A stretch of 64,000 bases of DNA from Donghicola mangrovi (GTDB taxonomy: Bacteria; Pseudomonadota; Alphaproteobacteria; Rhodobacterales; Rhodobacteraceae): positions 1 through 64,000 of the forward strand of contig NZ_JABCJE010000010.1 of NCBI RefSeq assembly GCF_013377535.1. Reading direction: 5' to 3'. Below, one piece after another: positions 44,373-53,637 of the stretch. The notes under the pieces are model-generated. The model was not told the DNA's origin, did no database searches, and was given only the letters and a program-made list of their open reading frames with translations. Numbering within the stretch: position 1 is the first letter of the stretch; each line of letters opens with the position of its first letter. Position numbers and translations under genes: made by a program.

Positions 44373-44795
44373 TTACATGATGCCGTTGGCGCGCTGCACT
44401 TCGCGCACATAGATGATGATGTTCTTCACATCCGCTTGGGTCAGGCCGGTCTGGGGCGGCATGTCGCCAAACGGCCAATGGTGCGCACGCACGCCGTTCT
44501 GCACCGCCATAATAAAGGCCATGTCTCCGTGGTGCGAGGGCTCGTAAATCTTGTGGATTAGGGGCGGGCCCATGCCCAAGCGGCCCGTCGCATTCTCGCC
44601 GTGGCAGGTTGCGCAGGTTGCGTCAAAGGCCGTTTTGCCCATCGCGGCCTCGGCCCCCAAAGAGGCGGGCAAGGTGATTTCCACCAGCGCATCGCCCTTT
44701 TGCGGGGTGGCGGGGCGCGGTTCGGGCTTTAGGGCGACAAAGGCCGCGATGGCGATCAGGCCAGCGCCTGCGGCCAAGAGTACAGATTTCTTCAT
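44373..44795 (-). CDS. Cytochrome c, class I
   Basis: A 140-residue c-type cytochrome with an N-terminal signal or anchor (KKSVLLAAGAGLIAIAAFVA) and one heme site CATCHG (Cys61, Cys64, His65); the distal Met is probably in FGDMPPQTG. It acts in periplasmic electron transfer. The start is the ATG at 44795; the frame extends 15 codons upstream but the signal peptide begins here. Confidence 0.88.
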   Translation of the reverse strand: MKKSVLLAAGAGLIAIAAFVALKPEPRPATPQKGDALVEITLPASLGAEAAMGKTAFDATCATCHGENATGRLGMGPPLIHKIYEPSHHGDMAFIMAVQNGVRAHHWPFGDMPPQTGLTQADVKNIIIYVREVQRANGIM

Positions 44796-44836
44796 TTCGG
44801 GTCCTGTGGGATAAAATTGCATTGGTGAAAAAGGGT

Positions 44837-45211
44837 TCACAGGCGTGGAGGGGGCAATTCCGTTCGGGGCTGCGCTTCGGTGGACCTAACCGCGTCAGGG
44901 CCGCGCAAAATAGGGCGGCTGTTTGCGGTGAAGGTTGCGGCCATCAGCGCCAAGGGCGGCAAAAAGGCCGCGCACAGGGCCATCGCCCCGCAGCTTTGGT
45001 GACCGGCGTCATCGGGGCAATGCAGACAGTCCGCCTGAGGGGTATCATGCCCCATTCCTGTGGCCCCGCCGGTGGCGGGCGCAACCAGCGCAGAAAACGC
45101 CAGAAACAGCAGCAGGATAACAATCCGGCGCAACTTACCCTCCGCCTTGGAAACAGCCGGAGTATGCGTGCCCCCGTCCCCGAATTCAACCGATCCGGCG
45201 GCCTGCCACAT
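44837..45211 (-). CDS. Hypothetical protein, DUF2946-like
   Basis: A 124-residue protein. One hydrophobic segment (IVILLLFLAFSALVAPATGG) is followed by a cysteine- and histidine-bearing segment (HDTPQADCLHCPDDAGHQSC) and a second hydrophobic stretch. This resembles DUF2946-like proteins, often found near metal-handling genes. The start is uncertain. It lies 41 bases upstream of the cytochrome gene on the same strand, so the two may be cotranscribed. Confidence 0.5.
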   Translation of the reverse strand: MWQAAGSVEFGDGGTHTPAVSKAEGKLRRIVILLLFLAFSALVAPATGGATGMGHDTPQADCLHCPDDAGHQSCGAMALCAAFLPPLALMAATFTANSRPILRGPDAVRSTEAQPRTELPPPRL

Positions 45212-45362
45212 GCGCAATAATGTGAACTCGGGACACTACCCTTGACTGTAGGGATGCAAAACGAAAGAACGGGAACGACCCCGATTTCGGGCGATTGATT
45301 CAACACGAGTGCGCGCCGCGCCCGCTTGTTCCCGATCCGCTGTTTGCCGGCAGGAGACTTCC

Positions 45363-47654
45363 ATGAAATTCCGCTTCCCCATTGTTATCATCGACGAGGA
45401 CTTCCGGTCCGAAAACTCGTCGGGTTCCAGCATCCGCGCCTTGGCCGAGGCCATCGAGGAAGAAGGCTTCGAGGTTCTGGGGGCGACCAGCTACGGGGAC
45501 TTGTCCCAGTTCGCGCAGCAGCAGTCCCGCGCCAGCGCATTCGTTCTGTCGATCGACGACGAGGAATTCACCCCCGGCCCCGATCTGGACCCCGCCGTTC
45601 TGAACATCCGCACCTTTATCGAAGAGGTCCGCTGGAAGAACGCCGATGTGCCGATCTACATCTACGGTGAAACCAAAACCTCGCGCCACTTGCCGAACGA
45701 CATTCTGCGCGAGCTGCACGGCTTTATCCACATGTACGAGGACACGCCCGAGTTCGTGGCCCGTCACATCATCCGCGAGGCCAAAAGCTATCTCGAAGGC
45801 ATCCAGCCGCCGTTCTTTCGCGAACTTCTGGATTACGCCGAGGATGGGTCGTACTCGTGGCACTGCCCCGGTCACTCGGGCGGTGTGGCGTTCCTGAAGT
45901 CGCCCATCGGCCAGATGTACCACCAGTTCTACGGTGAAAACATGCTGCGCGCTGACGTGTGCAACGCGGTTGAGGAACTGGGTCAGCTTCTGGACCACAA
46001 CGGTGCCATCGGCGCGTCCGAGCGCAACGCCGCGCGGATTTTCAACGCGGACCACTGCTTCTTTGTGACCAACGGCACCTCGACCAGCAACAAGATGGTC
46101 TGGCACCACACTGTCGCCCCCGGTGACGTGGTTGTGGTGGACCGCAACTGCCACAAGTCGATCCTGCACTCGATCATCATGACCGGCGCAATCCCGGTGT
46201 TCATGAAGCCGACGCGCAACCACTGGGGCATCATCGGCCCGATCCAGAAGTCGGAATTCGAGCCCGAAACCATCAAGGCCAAGATCCGCGCGAACCCTCT
46301 GCTCGAGGGTGTCGACCCCGAGACCGTGAAGCCGCGCATCATGACCCTGACCCAGTCAACCTATGACGGGGTTCTCTATAACACCGAAACCATCAAAGAG
46401 ATGCTCGACGGTTACGTCGAGAACCTGCACTTTGACGAGGCTTGGCTGCCTCACGCGGCCTTCCACCCCTTCTACGGGACCTATCACTCGATGGGCCGCA
46501 AGCGGGGCCGGACCAAGAAATCGGTGACTTACGCGACCCAATCGGTGCACAAACTGCTGGCCGGTATTTCGCAGGCGAGCCACGTTCTGGTGCAGGACGC
46601 CGAGGAAACCAAACTGGACCGGCACCTGTTCAACGAGGCGTACCTGATGCACACCTCGACCTCGCCCCAGTATTCGATCATCGCCAGCTGCGACGTGGCC
46701 GCTGCGATGATGGAGCCTCCGGGCGGGACCGCGCTGGTCGAAGAAAGCATCGCCGAGGCTCTGGATTTCCGCCGTGCTATGCGCAAGGTCGACGAGGAAT
46801 TCGGCGAGGACGATTGGTGGTTCGAGGTCTGGGGCCCCGAGGAGCTGGAAGAAGAAGGCATCGGCCGCTCCAAAGCGTGGGAGCTGAAAAAGACCGACTC
46901 CGAGGGCGTGAACTCGTCCGACGGTGAAGACAGCTGGCACGGCTTTGGCGATATGGCCCGCGGGTTCAACATGCTGGACCCGATCAAAGCGACCATCATC
47001 ACCCCCGGCCTGAACATCGACGGCCGCTTCGAGGCAGAGGGCATCCCCGCCTCGATCGTGTCGAAATATCTGGCCGAGCACGGCGTTGTTGTTGAAAAGA
47101 CTGGTCTTTACAGCTTCTTCATCATGTTCACCATCGGCATCACCAAGGGCCGTTGGAACACGCTGGTGGCGTCGCTTCAGCAGTTCAAAGATGACTATGC
47201 CAAGAACCAGCCCATGTGGCGGATCATGCCCGAGTTCTGCGCCAAGCAGCCCCGCTGGGAACAGATGGGCCTGCGCGACATGTGCCAACACGTGCACGCG
47301 CTCTACTCGAAATACGACGTGGCGCGTCTGTCGACCGAGATGTACCTGAGCGATCTGCAACCGGCCATGAAACCGTCGGATGCCTATGCGCACATCGCCC
47401 GCCGCACCACTCAGCGCGTGCCGATCGACGATCTGGAAGGCCGCATCACCACCTCGCTGGTCACGCCCTACCCGCCGGGCATTCCGCTGCTGATCCCGGG
47501 CGAAGTGTTCAACCGCAAGATCGTTGAATACCTCAAATTCAACCGCGAATTCGCCGAGAAATGCCCCGGTTTCGAAACTGACATTCACGGTCTGGTCCAA
47601 GAAAAGGGTGAGGACGGCATCGTTCGCTATTACGCAGACTGCGTGGCCGAGTAA
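45363..47654 (+). CDS. Orn/Lys/Arg decarboxylase, large class I type
   Basis: A 763-residue PLP-dependent basic amino-acid decarboxylase (AdiA/LdcI/SpeF superfamily). Residues about 1-130 form the receiver-like wing domain. The PLP lysine is in ATQSVHKLLAGISQA, and the substrate-site region is FDEAWLPHAAFHPFYGTYHS, most similar in layout to arginine decarboxylases of the AdiA group. The exact amino acid cannot be fixed. It starts at the ATG at 45363; 18 upstream codons are not family-like. The role could be acid resistance or polyamine synthesis. A strong terminator follows. Confidence 0.88.
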   Translation: MKFRFPIVIIDEDFRSENSSGSSIRALAEAIEEEGFEVLGATSYGDLSQFAQQQSRASAFVLSIDDEEFTPGPDLDPAVLNIRTFIEEVRWKNADVPIYIYGETKTSRHLPNDILRELHGFIHMYEDTPEFVARHIIREAKSYLEGIQPPFFRELLDYAEDGSYSWHCPGHSGGVAFLKSPIGQMYHQFYGENMLRADVCNAVEELGQLLDHNGAIGASERNAARIFNADHCFFVTNGTSTSNKMVWHHTVAPGDVVVVDRNCHKSILHSIIMTGAIPVFMKPTRNHWGIIGPIQKSEFEPETIKAKIRANPLLEGVDPETVKPRIMTLTQSTYDGVLYNTETIKEMLDGYVENLHFDEAWLPHAAFHPFYGTYHSMGRKRGRTKKSVTYATQSVHKLLAGISQASHVLVQDAEETKLDRHLFNEAYLMHTSTSPQYSIIASCDVAAAMMEPPGGTALVEESIAEALDFRRAMRKVDEEFGEDDWWFEVWGPEELEEEGIGRSKAWELKKTDSEGVNSSDGEDSWHGFGDMARGFNMLDPIKATIITPGLNIDGRFEAEGIPASIVSKYLAEHGVVVEKTGLYSFFIMFTIGITKGRWNTLVASLQQFKDDYAKNQPMWRIMPEFCAKQPRWEQMGLRDMCQHVHALYSKYDVARLSTEMYLSDLQPAMKPSDAYAHIARRTTQRVPIDDLEGRITTSLVTPYPPGIPLLIPGEVFNRKIVEYLKFNREFAEKCPGFETDIHGLVQEKGEDGIVRYYADCVAE

Positions 47655-47675
47655 TCTCGTCCTTTTGGGCAAAAT

Positions 47676-47710
47676 AAAAACCCGGTCGCAGAGGTGCGGC
47701 CGGGTTTTTT
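47676..47710 (+). terminator. Rho-independent terminator after decarboxylase
   Basis: AAAAACCCGGTCGCA and TGCGGCCGGGTTTTT pair around a GAGG loop with a T run, about 20 bases after the stop. The run of A on the left also allows termination from the other strand. Confidence 0.9.
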
Positions 47711-47727
47711 ATTTGGATCGTTGGGTC

Positions 47728-48591
47728 TCAGGCTTTCTTTTTGGTGCCTGCGGTTTTCTTCTTGGGCTTCAGCACTTCGCGCGCTTTGATATCGGTGGAC
47801 TCGATATCCCACTTTTCCATCATCGCTTTGATCTTTTTGGGGCGATGGGGGTAAAGCTTGGTCAAGAAGGTTTCGCGGCAAGGCGCAATTCCGTCGATTG
47901 ACTTCAGTTGATCCCAGACAATTCCCTGAATTTTGATATAGTCCGCGTGGTGATCGCGATAGGTCCGGCGATAAGGCTGTTTCAACAGCCCCAGATCGTT
48001 TGCCAAAGTTTTAGTCAAGTCGATCATCGGCACCTTTGAGGCGATCAATTCATTGATCCTCGCAAAGAGTTGCGCCTGATAGCGGGCCGGAACTGACGGC
48101 AGGTTGAATTTCTTGCGGAAATAGATTGCAGGCAGCGGCACGGGCGCAGACGCGAACACGCAATAGACGTTCCTGAAACCCGCTTCGTACAGGGTTTCGA
48201 CCATCTTGATAAAACCATTTGCCGCTTCTTGGCAGAAGCCCTCAGGATCCATGAAATTGCCGGTGGCCATGCGGTGCGCAACGTTGAATTGAACATCAAC
48301 AGAGCCGAATTGCATCAGGATGATGTCTTGCGAGCTATATCCATCCATGCAAGCCATGAAGAAGTCGCGATTTTCCTTTTTTGAGAAACCACGCGCAGAC
48401 CAACCGCTTGCCCAGTGGGACCGGAAACGATCTTGCTCGCCAAAGATGTAGTCGAACAGTTCTGCCACCGAAGAGCCAAAGCTGTGAACGATCGGCTGCT
48501 CGCCCGGACGCGGGTCGCGTGCCTTTACCTCTTTGATTTCGGCGGGTTTGCCAGATTTGGGCTGTTTTTTACCAAAAGGATTCGAAATCAT
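47728..48591 (-). CDS. SGNH-like protein of the polysaccharide locus
   Basis: A 287-residue protein with no firm family. VHSFGSSVAELFDYIFG near the N-terminus, ILMQFGSVDVQFNVAHR in the middle, and the late pair DHHADYIKIQG resemble blocks I, III and V of SGNH/GDSL hydrolases in degenerate form. The C-terminus is lysine-rich. It is the last gene of the six-gene minus-strand operon headed by the KpsE-like gene and follows the second sulfotransferase-like gene by 17 bases. Acetyl transfer or removal on the exported glycan is the plausible role. Confidence 0.5.
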   Translation of the reverse strand: MISNPFGKKQPKSGKPAEIKEVKARDPRPGEQPIVHSFGSSVAELFDYIFGEQDRFRSHWASGWSARGFSKKENRDFFMACMDGYSSQDIILMQFGSVDVQFNVAHRMATGNFMDPEGFCQEAANGFIKMVETLYEAGFRNVYCVFASAPVPLPAIYFRKKFNLPSVPARYQAQLFARINELIASKVPMIDLTKTLANDLGLLKQPYRRTYRDHHADYIKIQGIVWDQLKSIDGIAPCRETFLTKLYPHRPKKIKAMMEKWDIESTDIKAREVLKPKKKTAGTKKKA

Positions 48592-48608
48592 GATTTTCGC
48601 TCGGGCTA

Positions 48609-49688
48609 TTATTTCTGGCGGTTTAATTCGAGCCTCAAGGCTCTGGCCAATGAGGTCATTTTAGCGGGATCTGCGTCGGCCATCGTGCAAAGGACGTTGG
48701 ACATAAGAGCGAAACTGCGTAATTCGGCTTCGGAGAAATAATCCTCAACCCGCAAGGACTGGGGCGGTGCCGCCAATTTGGTTTTTGCGTTTTGAAGCGC
48801 CTTCGTCATGGGGTTGCCGGTGAAAAAGGCCTCGTCCATCGCGATCGCATCGGTTTCGTATCTTTTAACGAAACGCGCCATCAATTTGCGCGACATAGTC
48901 ACACGGGGGGTGTCCGTGCCGACTTTGCTTTCCTCGATATTGCGGGCCAGAATGCGGCTCAATTCTCCGCGTAGGTGACGTTTATTTCCCTGCTTTTCGG
49001 TTCCGGCAAGGGGCTCGATCAAATACCGCAGCAAAGCGATTTGACCGACTTTGAGCGAGGGGTTGTTATAGGGCGTCCAAGTGATTTTCGTCTTGTCCGC
49101 GCCAGTCACAAATTGGAAAAAATCCTGAAGCACATCCTGTCGGTGCAAATGTTCGCGACTGAACAGGCGCAAGGTGAAGGCATCACCAAAAACATCCCGC
49201 CATTTTTTAAAACGAGGCGCATAATCAAGTGTATCCAGTTCGGTATACTTCTCGAATAATGCAAGCGGAGTGGTTTGCCGTGCGCCGACGCGCATTTGCG
49301 TGGAAAAAGACGACAAGAACTTTTCCGCATGGGGGCGAACATAGGCGATCAGACGAACATTGCCCGCATGGTTCGGCATAAATTGTTCGATCGTCTTCTT
49401 CAGATCAGCAGGATCCGCGTATTGAAAAAACTCGGCTGAAACGATGCCGTAGTCCGCATCGCTTTGGGAGAGCTTTTGTTCCAACGCGCCGAAGCGGTTC
49501 GCACGCTGATCAAAAACAGCTTCCTTATACAGCGTCTGGGAAGCGGTATTGTGGTTCAGGTTTTTGCCGGTCGTCGGGTAAAAAATGGTTTTCCCTGCCA
49601 GCTCATATCCCTTGGCCCTCAGAACACTCTGGATCGAAGTCGAACCTGTTTTCGTGTCGCCGAGGTGGAAAATGAGTTGTTTGACCAT
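48609..49688 (-). CDS. Sulfotransferase-like P-loop protein 2
   Basis: A 359-residue protein. Its N-terminus (LIFHLGDTKTGSTSIQSVL) carries the 5'-phosphosulfate-binding loop with Lys13, and IAYVRPHAEKFLSSF matches the 3'-phosphate element. This is the sulfotransferase fold found in bacterial exopolysaccharide clusters. It probably uses PAPS to sulfate the surface sugar, though some members are kinase-like. It lies 24 bases from the following similar gene, cotranscribed. Confidence 0.75.
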   Translation of the reverse strand: MVKQLIFHLGDTKTGSTSIQSVLRAKGYELAGKTIFYPTTGKNLNHNTASQTLYKEAVFDQRANRFGALEQKLSQSDADYGIVSAEFFQYADPADLKKTIEQFMPNHAGNVRLIAYVRPHAEKFLSSFSTQMRVGARQTTPLALFEKYTELDTLDYAPRFKKWRDVFGDAFTLRLFSREHLHRQDVLQDFFQFVTGADKTKITWTPYNNPSLKVGQIALLRYLIEPLAGTEKQGNKRHLRGELSRILARNIEESKVGTDTPRVTMSRKLMARFVKRYETDAIAMDEAFFTGNPMTKALQNAKTKLAAPPQSLRVEDYFSEAELRSFALMSNVLCTMADADPAKMTSLARALRLELNRQK

Positions 49689-49712
49689 CTGGACTACTTT
49701 CAGCTTTCTCTT

Positions 49713-50966
49713 TTAACCGGTACTGCCTTCATGCGTATTTGTGCCGCTCTCTAATTCGGATCGGCACTTTGCAAGAAAATCCAGGACATGCTTATCAAGG
49801 TTTACACTCTTGCACCCTAGAATTTTGCCTATCGTCTCGCAAGCGACGTCTAATTCAGCAACGGGATTGCAGCGTAGAACGGCCTCTTGATCCGCGAAAA
49901 AAGCGTCTTCTCCGACCGTATGGCCAAGCCACTGATCAATGGGGGCGAATGCCTGAAACATTTTCTGACGGTTTTGTTCGCCAAAAAGTTCGATGTCCTT
50001 GTTCGGGGGAAAGCCGAAATCTTTGGTCGAATATTTCAGGAAATGCCGAAGCTCACGAGCATTTTCCGGATTGAGTTCGTGATTGGCCCGTCGAGCAATT
50101 TCGTAGGTGGCGCGGTGAAGAGAGTCGTTCACGCGCCGCTCATTCTGCAGCTTTTCTGGTTTCTGAATGCCCGTTTGCTCAAAGAAATCCGCGATAGAGC
50201 CGCCGGCGGCGCTGACATCCGAATAGTCGCGCAGAATAGCGCGGGCATCGGGAAAAGCTTTGAGCCAAGGTTCGACCATCAGCTGGTAGTTGAAATGGAT
50301 TCCCTTGCGATAGCCCATGCCACCGGTCTCGCGAAGCGCTTGTACTTTGTGGCCGAACTTTAGCCGCTGGCCGTGCCAAGAGGCGATGTATTCATCAATT
50401 CTACGAAGTGTCGCGACAATCGTTACGTTTGCATTAGGGAACTGATCGCGGATCATTCTGATGAGTTTCGCGTCGACCGCGCCAAAATTGGCGAAAACCT
50501 CTGCCGCCAGAATAACCGTATGGGGTTCGAACATGCGAACCTGCTGCCGGATCGCAATAAACATCTGCTCTTGCGAAGGCAGGCCCTCATGATAGCTGGG
50601 GACTTCGCGGTCTGCGGCTTCGTTCATCATGCGGAAGGCGAGCGCATTATGCGGCTCGCGGACATTGATCGGCAGGGCGCCTTTAATGGTCGGATGACCG
50701 TTTGCCACCGAAGCGTGATAGGCCAATCCCTCGAAGTCGACATAGGGATAGAGAACGCCACTACGCGCAAATTTCACCGCATTGCGCGCCAGATAATCCT
50801 GAAGCGAGGTCGAGCCAACCTTGTGGTGCCCGATAAACAGCACCAAATTCAACGGCGCTTCTTGGATGCGCGTAATGAATTTCGGCTTGATCGGGGCCTT
50901 CGCCAAGTCTCGGTTGCGCAGTCCGAATTTGTGCGGAAAGCGTTTTAGTTTATTCAGAATAGTCAC
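49713..50966 (-). CDS. Sulfotransferase-like P-loop protein 1
   Basis: A 417-residue paralogue of the next gene. NLVLFIGHHKVGSTSLQDYL at residues 40-59 is the PAPS loop. ANVTIVATLRRIDEYIASWH contains the 3'-phosphate-type Arg. An N-terminal basic arm of about 35 residues precedes the domain. Its ATG overlaps the upstream glycosyltransferase stop by four bases (50963-50966), so the two are translationally coupled: the sugar is added and probably sulfated in one complex. Confidence 0.75.
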   Translation of the reverse strand: MTILNKLKRFPHKFGLRNRDLAKAPIKPKFITRIQEAPLNLVLFIGHHKVGSTSLQDYLARNAVKFARSGVLYPYVDFEGLAYHASVANGHPTIKGALPINVREPHNALAFRMMNEAADREVPSYHEGLPSQEQMFIAIRQQVRMFEPHTVILAAEVFANFGAVDAKLIRMIRDQFPNANVTIVATLRRIDEYIASWHGQRLKFGHKVQALRETGGMGYRKGIHFNYQLMVEPWLKAFPDARAILRDYSDVSAAGGSIADFFEQTGIQKPEKLQNERRVNDSLHRATYEIARRANHELNPENARELRHFLKYSTKDFGFPPNKDIELFGEQNRQKMFQAFAPIDQWLGHTVGEDAFFADQEAVLRCNPVAELDVACETIGKILGCKSVNLDKHVLDFLAKCRSELESGTNTHEGSTG

Positions 50967-52810
50967 TCGGCTGCTTCCTGATGTGGCTGCGCATGGGTGG
51001 TCAGGCCCAATTTCGCGCGCCAGTAAGGCTCGCTGGTATATTCATTGTACGCGAGGCGGTATTGCACCGACAACTCGGGATATTTCTTCGAGAACGCGTG
51101 CGCATTGGCAAAGAAGCGGCGCAATTCCCGCCAAGCCGACGCTTTGGAATGCCGAACGGTGTAGTATTTGTTCTGATCGGTATTCAGATAGGTGATTTCG
51201 CTGGCGCCCCACATGTAACCGATATGGCCTCGTTCCGAGGCATGTAGCGTAATCTTTTTACCCAAACGGTTGAAGCCGGGCACCAGAAGGCCGTTCAGGG
51301 TCAGCTTCATCAGATGGCGATACCATACGGGCGGATGGGTATCGCGGCGGGGCGGCAGAGCCTGATCGCGGGCGATAGGTTTCCACGCTTCGTCATTGGT
51401 TAATTCCTTTAGATCACCGCGGCGCTGCGCCATGTCGGCATTCTGATCAAAGAATTGGGGCCCCTCGATAACGTCTTCGATCGCGAGGTTGATCGCCGAA
51501 AGCGTTTCGTAGTGCATCCGTGGCAGATTGCGCAGCATGAACCACGCCGCGATCTTCAACACACCCATAGACCCGACTTCCAGAGACGGCAGGCTCAGGT
51601 GGTGGGCCATATGGCTGCGCAGGTCCAGATACCAGGTCTGGGGGCTTTCTTTGTCGATAAAGCTTTCCTGGAACGAGACAACGCCGTTCAGGGAAACCGT
51701 GTTGAAATGGTTCGCGATCGAGAAGCTGACATCATCCCCGCGCACAAAGAACGGGAAAGCCAGATGTTCCGCGCAATCAACGGGAAAGGCAAAGTACCAC
51801 CAGCCTGCGTAAAAATTCCACGGGGTGGGCTTGTTCGCGGCCAACTCCATCTTTGTGAAGTCTTTTTGCGAACGCAGATCCGTGCCCATAAATCGCGGCA
51901 GGCAGCGGGTAAAGAACAGTGCGCCGTTTTCCCAGATCGCCCAACGATGGGTTTCGGTGATCATCGAACCGGCGACAGCCGTGGTCGGATCGGTGGCATA
52001 GGCCAGGAAAATCCAGGTGCGCTCGATGCTCTCCATATGGACCGAGGCATCGTCATCCATAAACAGGCAGTGGGAGGCACCGGTATCCCGGGCCTGAAGC
52101 AACCCGCGGGTGAACCCCCCTGCACCGCCAAGGTTGGCGTTTGGGACGATGGTTACGCCTTCGGGCAATTTGTCGGCGGGGATCAGGTCCGACAGGGTCT
52201 GACCGTTATCCGTGACGATCATCCGGATTTTGCGACCGATCTCGGAGGCTTCGCGGAAAGTGCGGAAGCGTTCGATCGTGCGCTGGACATAGGTTTCTCG
52301 TTTGAAGGTCGTCACGGCGATGGCCAAGTCGGGCTGACGTTGCGGTGCCATTTGCGTTTGCCAGCAAGCATCGGTCAGCATGCCCTGCCCCATCGCCTTG
52401 AGGCTGAAAAACAGAAGTCCGTTCGGAAACGGGTCGGAGAGCAGGTGGGACAGGTCGATGCGCAGCGGTTCTGCGGCGTCGAGTGTCACGACGTCATTGA
52501 TGACGGTGTCCCAAGAACGGTCGCGCGGCGCGAGCGTTACAGAAAGCTCGAATGTACCCTCACCCGTCAGCAGCAGCGACAGGTCATTCAGCGCACATTC
52601 ATTCTTCCATTTCTCGGCATTGAAGGCGTTGAACCAGCGCCCGAAATCCGCACTCCCCGCCGCCGCAAACTGGATCTCCCGACGGGAGGTCGAGACAGCC
52701 GCGGGCCCTTCGGTTTTGACATAAAGCGTGCGCTCGGTGCAAATTCCGGCTTCAGGCCACATAAGGGTTTGCAGCGTCGTGTAGTCTGCAGAGGATGCAC
52801 TGCCGGTCAA
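50963..52810 (-). CDS. GlfT2-like galactofuranosyltransferase (GT2 fold)
   Basis: A 615-residue glycosyltransferase. Residues about 1-155 form a beta-sandwich-like N-domain as in mycobacterial GlfT2. The GT-A core starts at LAIAVTTFKRETYVQRTIER, has NLGGAGGFTRG at 226-236 (donor loop), and the metal-binding DDD at 252-254 (CLFMDDDASV). About 200 C-terminal residues are helical. This architecture is that of the processive galactofuran polymerase, so a galactofuranose chain is plausible. No UDP-galactopyranose mutase gene is in view. Confidence 0.82.
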   Translation of the reverse strand: MTGSASSADYTTLQTLMWPEAGICTERTLYVKTEGPAAVSTSRREIQFAAAGSADFGRWFNAFNAEKWKNECALNDLSLLLTGEGTFELSVTLAPRDRSWDTVINDVVTLDAAEPLRIDLSHLLSDPFPNGLLFFSLKAMGQGMLTDACWQTQMAPQRQPDLAIAVTTFKRETYVQRTIERFRTFREASEIGRKIRMIVTDNGQTLSDLIPADKLPEGVTIVPNANLGGAGGFTRGLLQARDTGASHCLFMDDDASVHMESIERTWIFLAYATDPTTAVAGSMITETHRWAIWENGALFFTRCLPRFMGTDLRSQKDFTKMELAANKPTPWNFYAGWWYFAFPVDCAEHLAFPFFVRGDDVSFSIANHFNTVSLNGVVSFQESFIDKESPQTWYLDLRSHMAHHLSLPSLEVGSMGVLKIAAWFMLRNLPRMHYETLSAINLAIEDVIEGPQFFDQNADMAQRRGDLKELTNDEAWKPIARDQALPPRRDTHPPVWYRHLMKLTLNGLLVPGFNRLGKKITLHASERGHIGYMWGASEITYLNTDQNKYYTVRHSKASAWRELRRFFANAHAFSKKYPELSVQYRLAYNEYTSEPYWRAKLGLTTHAQPHQEAAE

Positions 52811-52963
52811 AGCCGAGACTCCTGTATCAAAATTCGAACAGTTCCGGTCGTGTAATCGAACACAAGAACGAAGTAAAATTGGTCAAGGTGGGTATACCTG
52901 TCCGAAGGGCCGAGTGGTACTGGAAAACCACCTGCAAAGGAATGGCAGGAAAAATGCCGCCTG

Positions 52964-53617
52964 TTAACTCAGCATCGCTTCGTGCAAAGCAATCGCTTCT
53001 TCGAGGTCGTCGTAATAGGTGGCTTTGCCGCCCTCTAAGACCATGCCCGCGTTGCAGAATTTGCGCACCTGCGCCATGTTGTGGTTCACCATGATGGCGC
53101 TGGAATTTTCCATGCGCTCCGCGAACAGGCGGCGACTTTTGGTACGGAAGGCCCGGTCGCCGACTGCGGTAACCTCGTCCACCAGATAGGTGTCGAACTT
53201 GATTCCCATCGACGCGCCGAATGTAAGCCGTGACCGCATCCCGCTGGAGTAGCTGCGCAGCGGCATGTGATAGGATTTCCCGAGTTCCGCGAAATCTTCG
53301 ACAAAAGTGACAAGATCGTCGGTGTCCACGCCATAAATCCGAGCCACGAACCGCACGTTTTCTGCGCCCGTCAGATCACGGTGGAACGAGCCTCCAAGGC
53401 CTACAGGCCAGGAAATCGAGCCGTCGCTGGTTATGCGCCCGCTATCGGGGCGCATCGTACCGGCAATCATTTCGAGCAGGGTCGACTTGCCCGCCCCGTT
53501 CCGCCCGAGCAATGCCAGAGACCGCCCTGTTGGAATGGTGATCGACAGGTTGTTAATAACGACCTTGTTTTCGCCCTTCAGCCGGAAAGTTTTGGTCAGG
53601 TTCTCGATCCGGATCAT
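52964..53617 (-). CDS. kpsT: Capsular polysaccharide ABC exporter ATPase, KpsT-like
   Basis: A 217-residue ATPase. Walker A is GRNGAGKST, the H-loop is MVNHNMAQVRK, and the Q-loop and signature YSSGMRSRLTFGASMG fit KpsT/Wzt-type enzymes. Walker B is in KFDTYLVDEVTAVGD. It powers export of a glycan together with the KpsM-like permease encoded at 55,210. The ATG at 53617 is the family start. It lies 20 bases after kpsE. Confidence 0.93.
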   Translation of the reverse strand: MIRIENLTKTFRLKGENKVVINNLSITIPTGRSLALLGRNGAGKSTLLEMIAGTMRPDSGRITSDGSISWPVGLGGSFHRDLTGAENVRFVARIYGVDTDDLVTFVEDFAELGKSYHMPLRSYSSGMRSRLTFGASMGIKFDTYLVDEVTAVGDRAFRTKSRRLFAERMENSSAIMVNHNMAQVRKFCNAGMVLEGGKATYYDDLEEAIALHEAMLS

Positions 53618-53637
53618 GTCTCCGATGCTCCTGCGCC

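Noticed and set aside
46356-47672. Long open frame antisense to the decarboxylase
   Set aside because: Shadow of a well-recognised PLP enzyme in GC-rich DNA; no family resemblance or start signal.
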